From contig CAMJES010000182.1 in the NCBI GenBank assembly GCA_946404705.1, forward strand, positions 1 to 5,149: DNA of 5,149 nt. The letters run 5' to 3'. The notes under the pieces were generated by a model. That model ran no database searches, was not told the origin of the DNA, and worked only from the letters and a program-made list of their open reading frames with translations. This document shows, piece after piece, positions 4,669 through 5,149 of this stretch (position 1 is its first letter; the number at the start of each line of letters is the position of its first letter). Made by a program: the position numbers and the translations under genes. The DNA comes from an uncultured Ruminococcus sp. (lineage in GTDB: Bacteria; Bacillota; Clostridia; Oscillospirales; Ruminococcaceae).

Positions 4669-5149
4669 TTAGAAAACTTCGCCGTTGGTTAAGAAAGCCT
4701 TAACATACTCAGCAGGAGATTTCCAATTCAGCGGTCGCATAGGAAAATTATTGTATTTTCTGCTGTGAACAGCAAGTTGCTTTTGAAAATCATCAAACGA
4801 ATAAAATGTATGCGTAGCATAGAAATATTCGTTATCTTTTCTGTGAGAACGCTCCACCTTGCCGTTATGACGAGGTGTGTACGGTTTGATGAGCTTGTGT
4901 CTTATCCCACATTGTTTGAGGCGAGCCTCAAACAATGTGGGAGTGGGTTTACGAGTGTTACCAAGTCTTTTTGTAAACTCTGCTCCGTTATCGGTCTGTA
5001 CACACTCTACAGGGAATTTAAATGCCTGGAGCATATGCTCCAGAAACACCGTAGAAGTGTATGTATTGTGTTCTTCAAAGGCTTCAAGATACCTGAATCT
5101 TGAGTATTCATCAATGGCTGTATATTGATAAAACTTCTTGCCTTCGGAG
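4669..5149 (-). CDS. IS481-family DDE transposase, 5' end outside window
   Basis: Integrase-type transposase that would catalyse movement of the IS. The frame is open to the right edge, giving 159 visible residues beginning SEGKKFYQYTAIDEYSRFRY. The catalytic triad is all present: Asp13 in AIDEYSR, Asp53 in QTDNGAEF, and Glu99 in the characteristic TPRHNGKVERSHRKD. It ends with the family's NNFPMRPLNWKSPAEY, then FLTNGEVF. The N-terminal helix-turn-helix part is cut off by the window, but nothing in the visible part is broken, so the element may still be active. A later internal GTG (5049) is only an apparent start; homology continues upstream of it. A perfect inverted repeat lies inside the gene (4905-4942). 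Confidence 0.92.
   Translation of the reverse strand, partial: SEGKKFYQYTAIDEYSRFRYLEAFEEHNTYTSTVFLEHMLQAFKFPVECVQTDNGAEFTKRLGNTRKPTPTLFEARLKQCGIRHKLIKPYTPRHNGKVERSHRKDNEYFYATHTFYSFDDFQKQLAVHSRKYNNFPMRPLNWKSPAEYVKAFLTNGEVF
4905..4942. repeat. 18-base perfect inverted repeat inside the transposase gene
   Basis: Bases 4905-4922 (TCCCACATTGTTTGAGGC) are the exact reverse complement of 4925-4942, with only GA between them. It lies in the coding region for PTLFEARLKQCG (residues 70-81). Because of the symmetry, the plus strand also spells TLFEASLKQCG in an open frame. In RNA it would be a very stable hairpin with a minimal loop. Confidence 0.9.
5026..5043. repeat. 18-base perfect palindrome in the transposase gene
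   Basis: CTGGAGCATATGCTCCAG equals its own reverse complement. It encodes LEHMLQ (residues 36-41 of the visible transposase), and may be only a coincidence of codons. Confidence 0.7.

Larger units (their letters stand above)
4637..5149 (-). mobile_element. IS481-type insertion sequence, partial (right side outside window)
   Basis: The transposase at 4669-5149 identifies the element. The likely terminus is at 4637, where the DNA reads TGTTGGTTTGTCAATGATGC; a TGT start is the usual end of this group (from memory). The other terminal repeat is outside the window, so the exact boundary and any target duplication cannot be confirmed. Confidence 0.6.

Noticed and set aside
4765..5128. Plus-strand open frames across the insertion sequence, one spelling TLFEASLKQCG
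   Set aside because: They are antisense to an intact transposase; the resemblance to the transposase peptide comes from the perfect inverted repeat at 4905-4942.

Overview
This 5.1 kb window looks like an accessory or repeat-rich patch of a low-GC Firmicute chromosome, most likely a gut Clostridia/Ruminococcus-type organism. That assignment is inferred from AT-rich DNA, purine-rich AGGAG-type ribosome binding sites, sigma-70-type promoters, a BspA-type leucine-rich repeat gene, a DUF1273-like SLOG gene, and IS630- and IS481-type transposases. No RNA gene and no CRISPR array is visible.

Layout. (1) 1-328 is a frameshifted, truncated IS630-type transposase running off the left edge. (2) 422-1111 is an intact calcineurin-like metallophosphoesterase, followed by a probable terminator (1202-1243). 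(3) 1244-1604 has no convincing gene but holds a 108-base, nearly end-to-end hairpin (1428-1535) that resembles a miniature inverted-repeat element. (4) 1605-2178 is a possible 29-residue ORF followed two bases later by a cytoplasmic BspA-type leucine-rich repeat protein; its terminator begins inside the coding region. (5) 2298-3344 is a small operon: a consensus-like promoter, the remnant of a broken gene, an unrecognised 114-residue protein, and a 143-residue protein with a faint ToxN/AbiQ-like pattern. (6) 3451-3789 is a higher-GC ORF that looks like the 3' part of a larger gene, closed by a terminator shared with the converging gene. (7) 3842-4633 is a divergent pair: an XRE-type regulator (minus) and a SLOG-family protein (plus). 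(8) 4637-5149 is an IS481-type element on the minus strand, starting about 3 bases after the SLOG stop codon and running off the right edge.

The best-supported functional unit is the divergent XRE/SLOG pair. Its two promoters use the same -35 DNA on opposite strands, and each -10 lies inside an inverted repeat built from the same ACTAT half-site. This looks like a compact regulatory switch. The two-protein operon at 2536-3344 is the most likely place for something undescribed, but its function cannot be settled from sequence reading alone. The remaining cargo appears to be unrelated genes placed among mobile-element debris.
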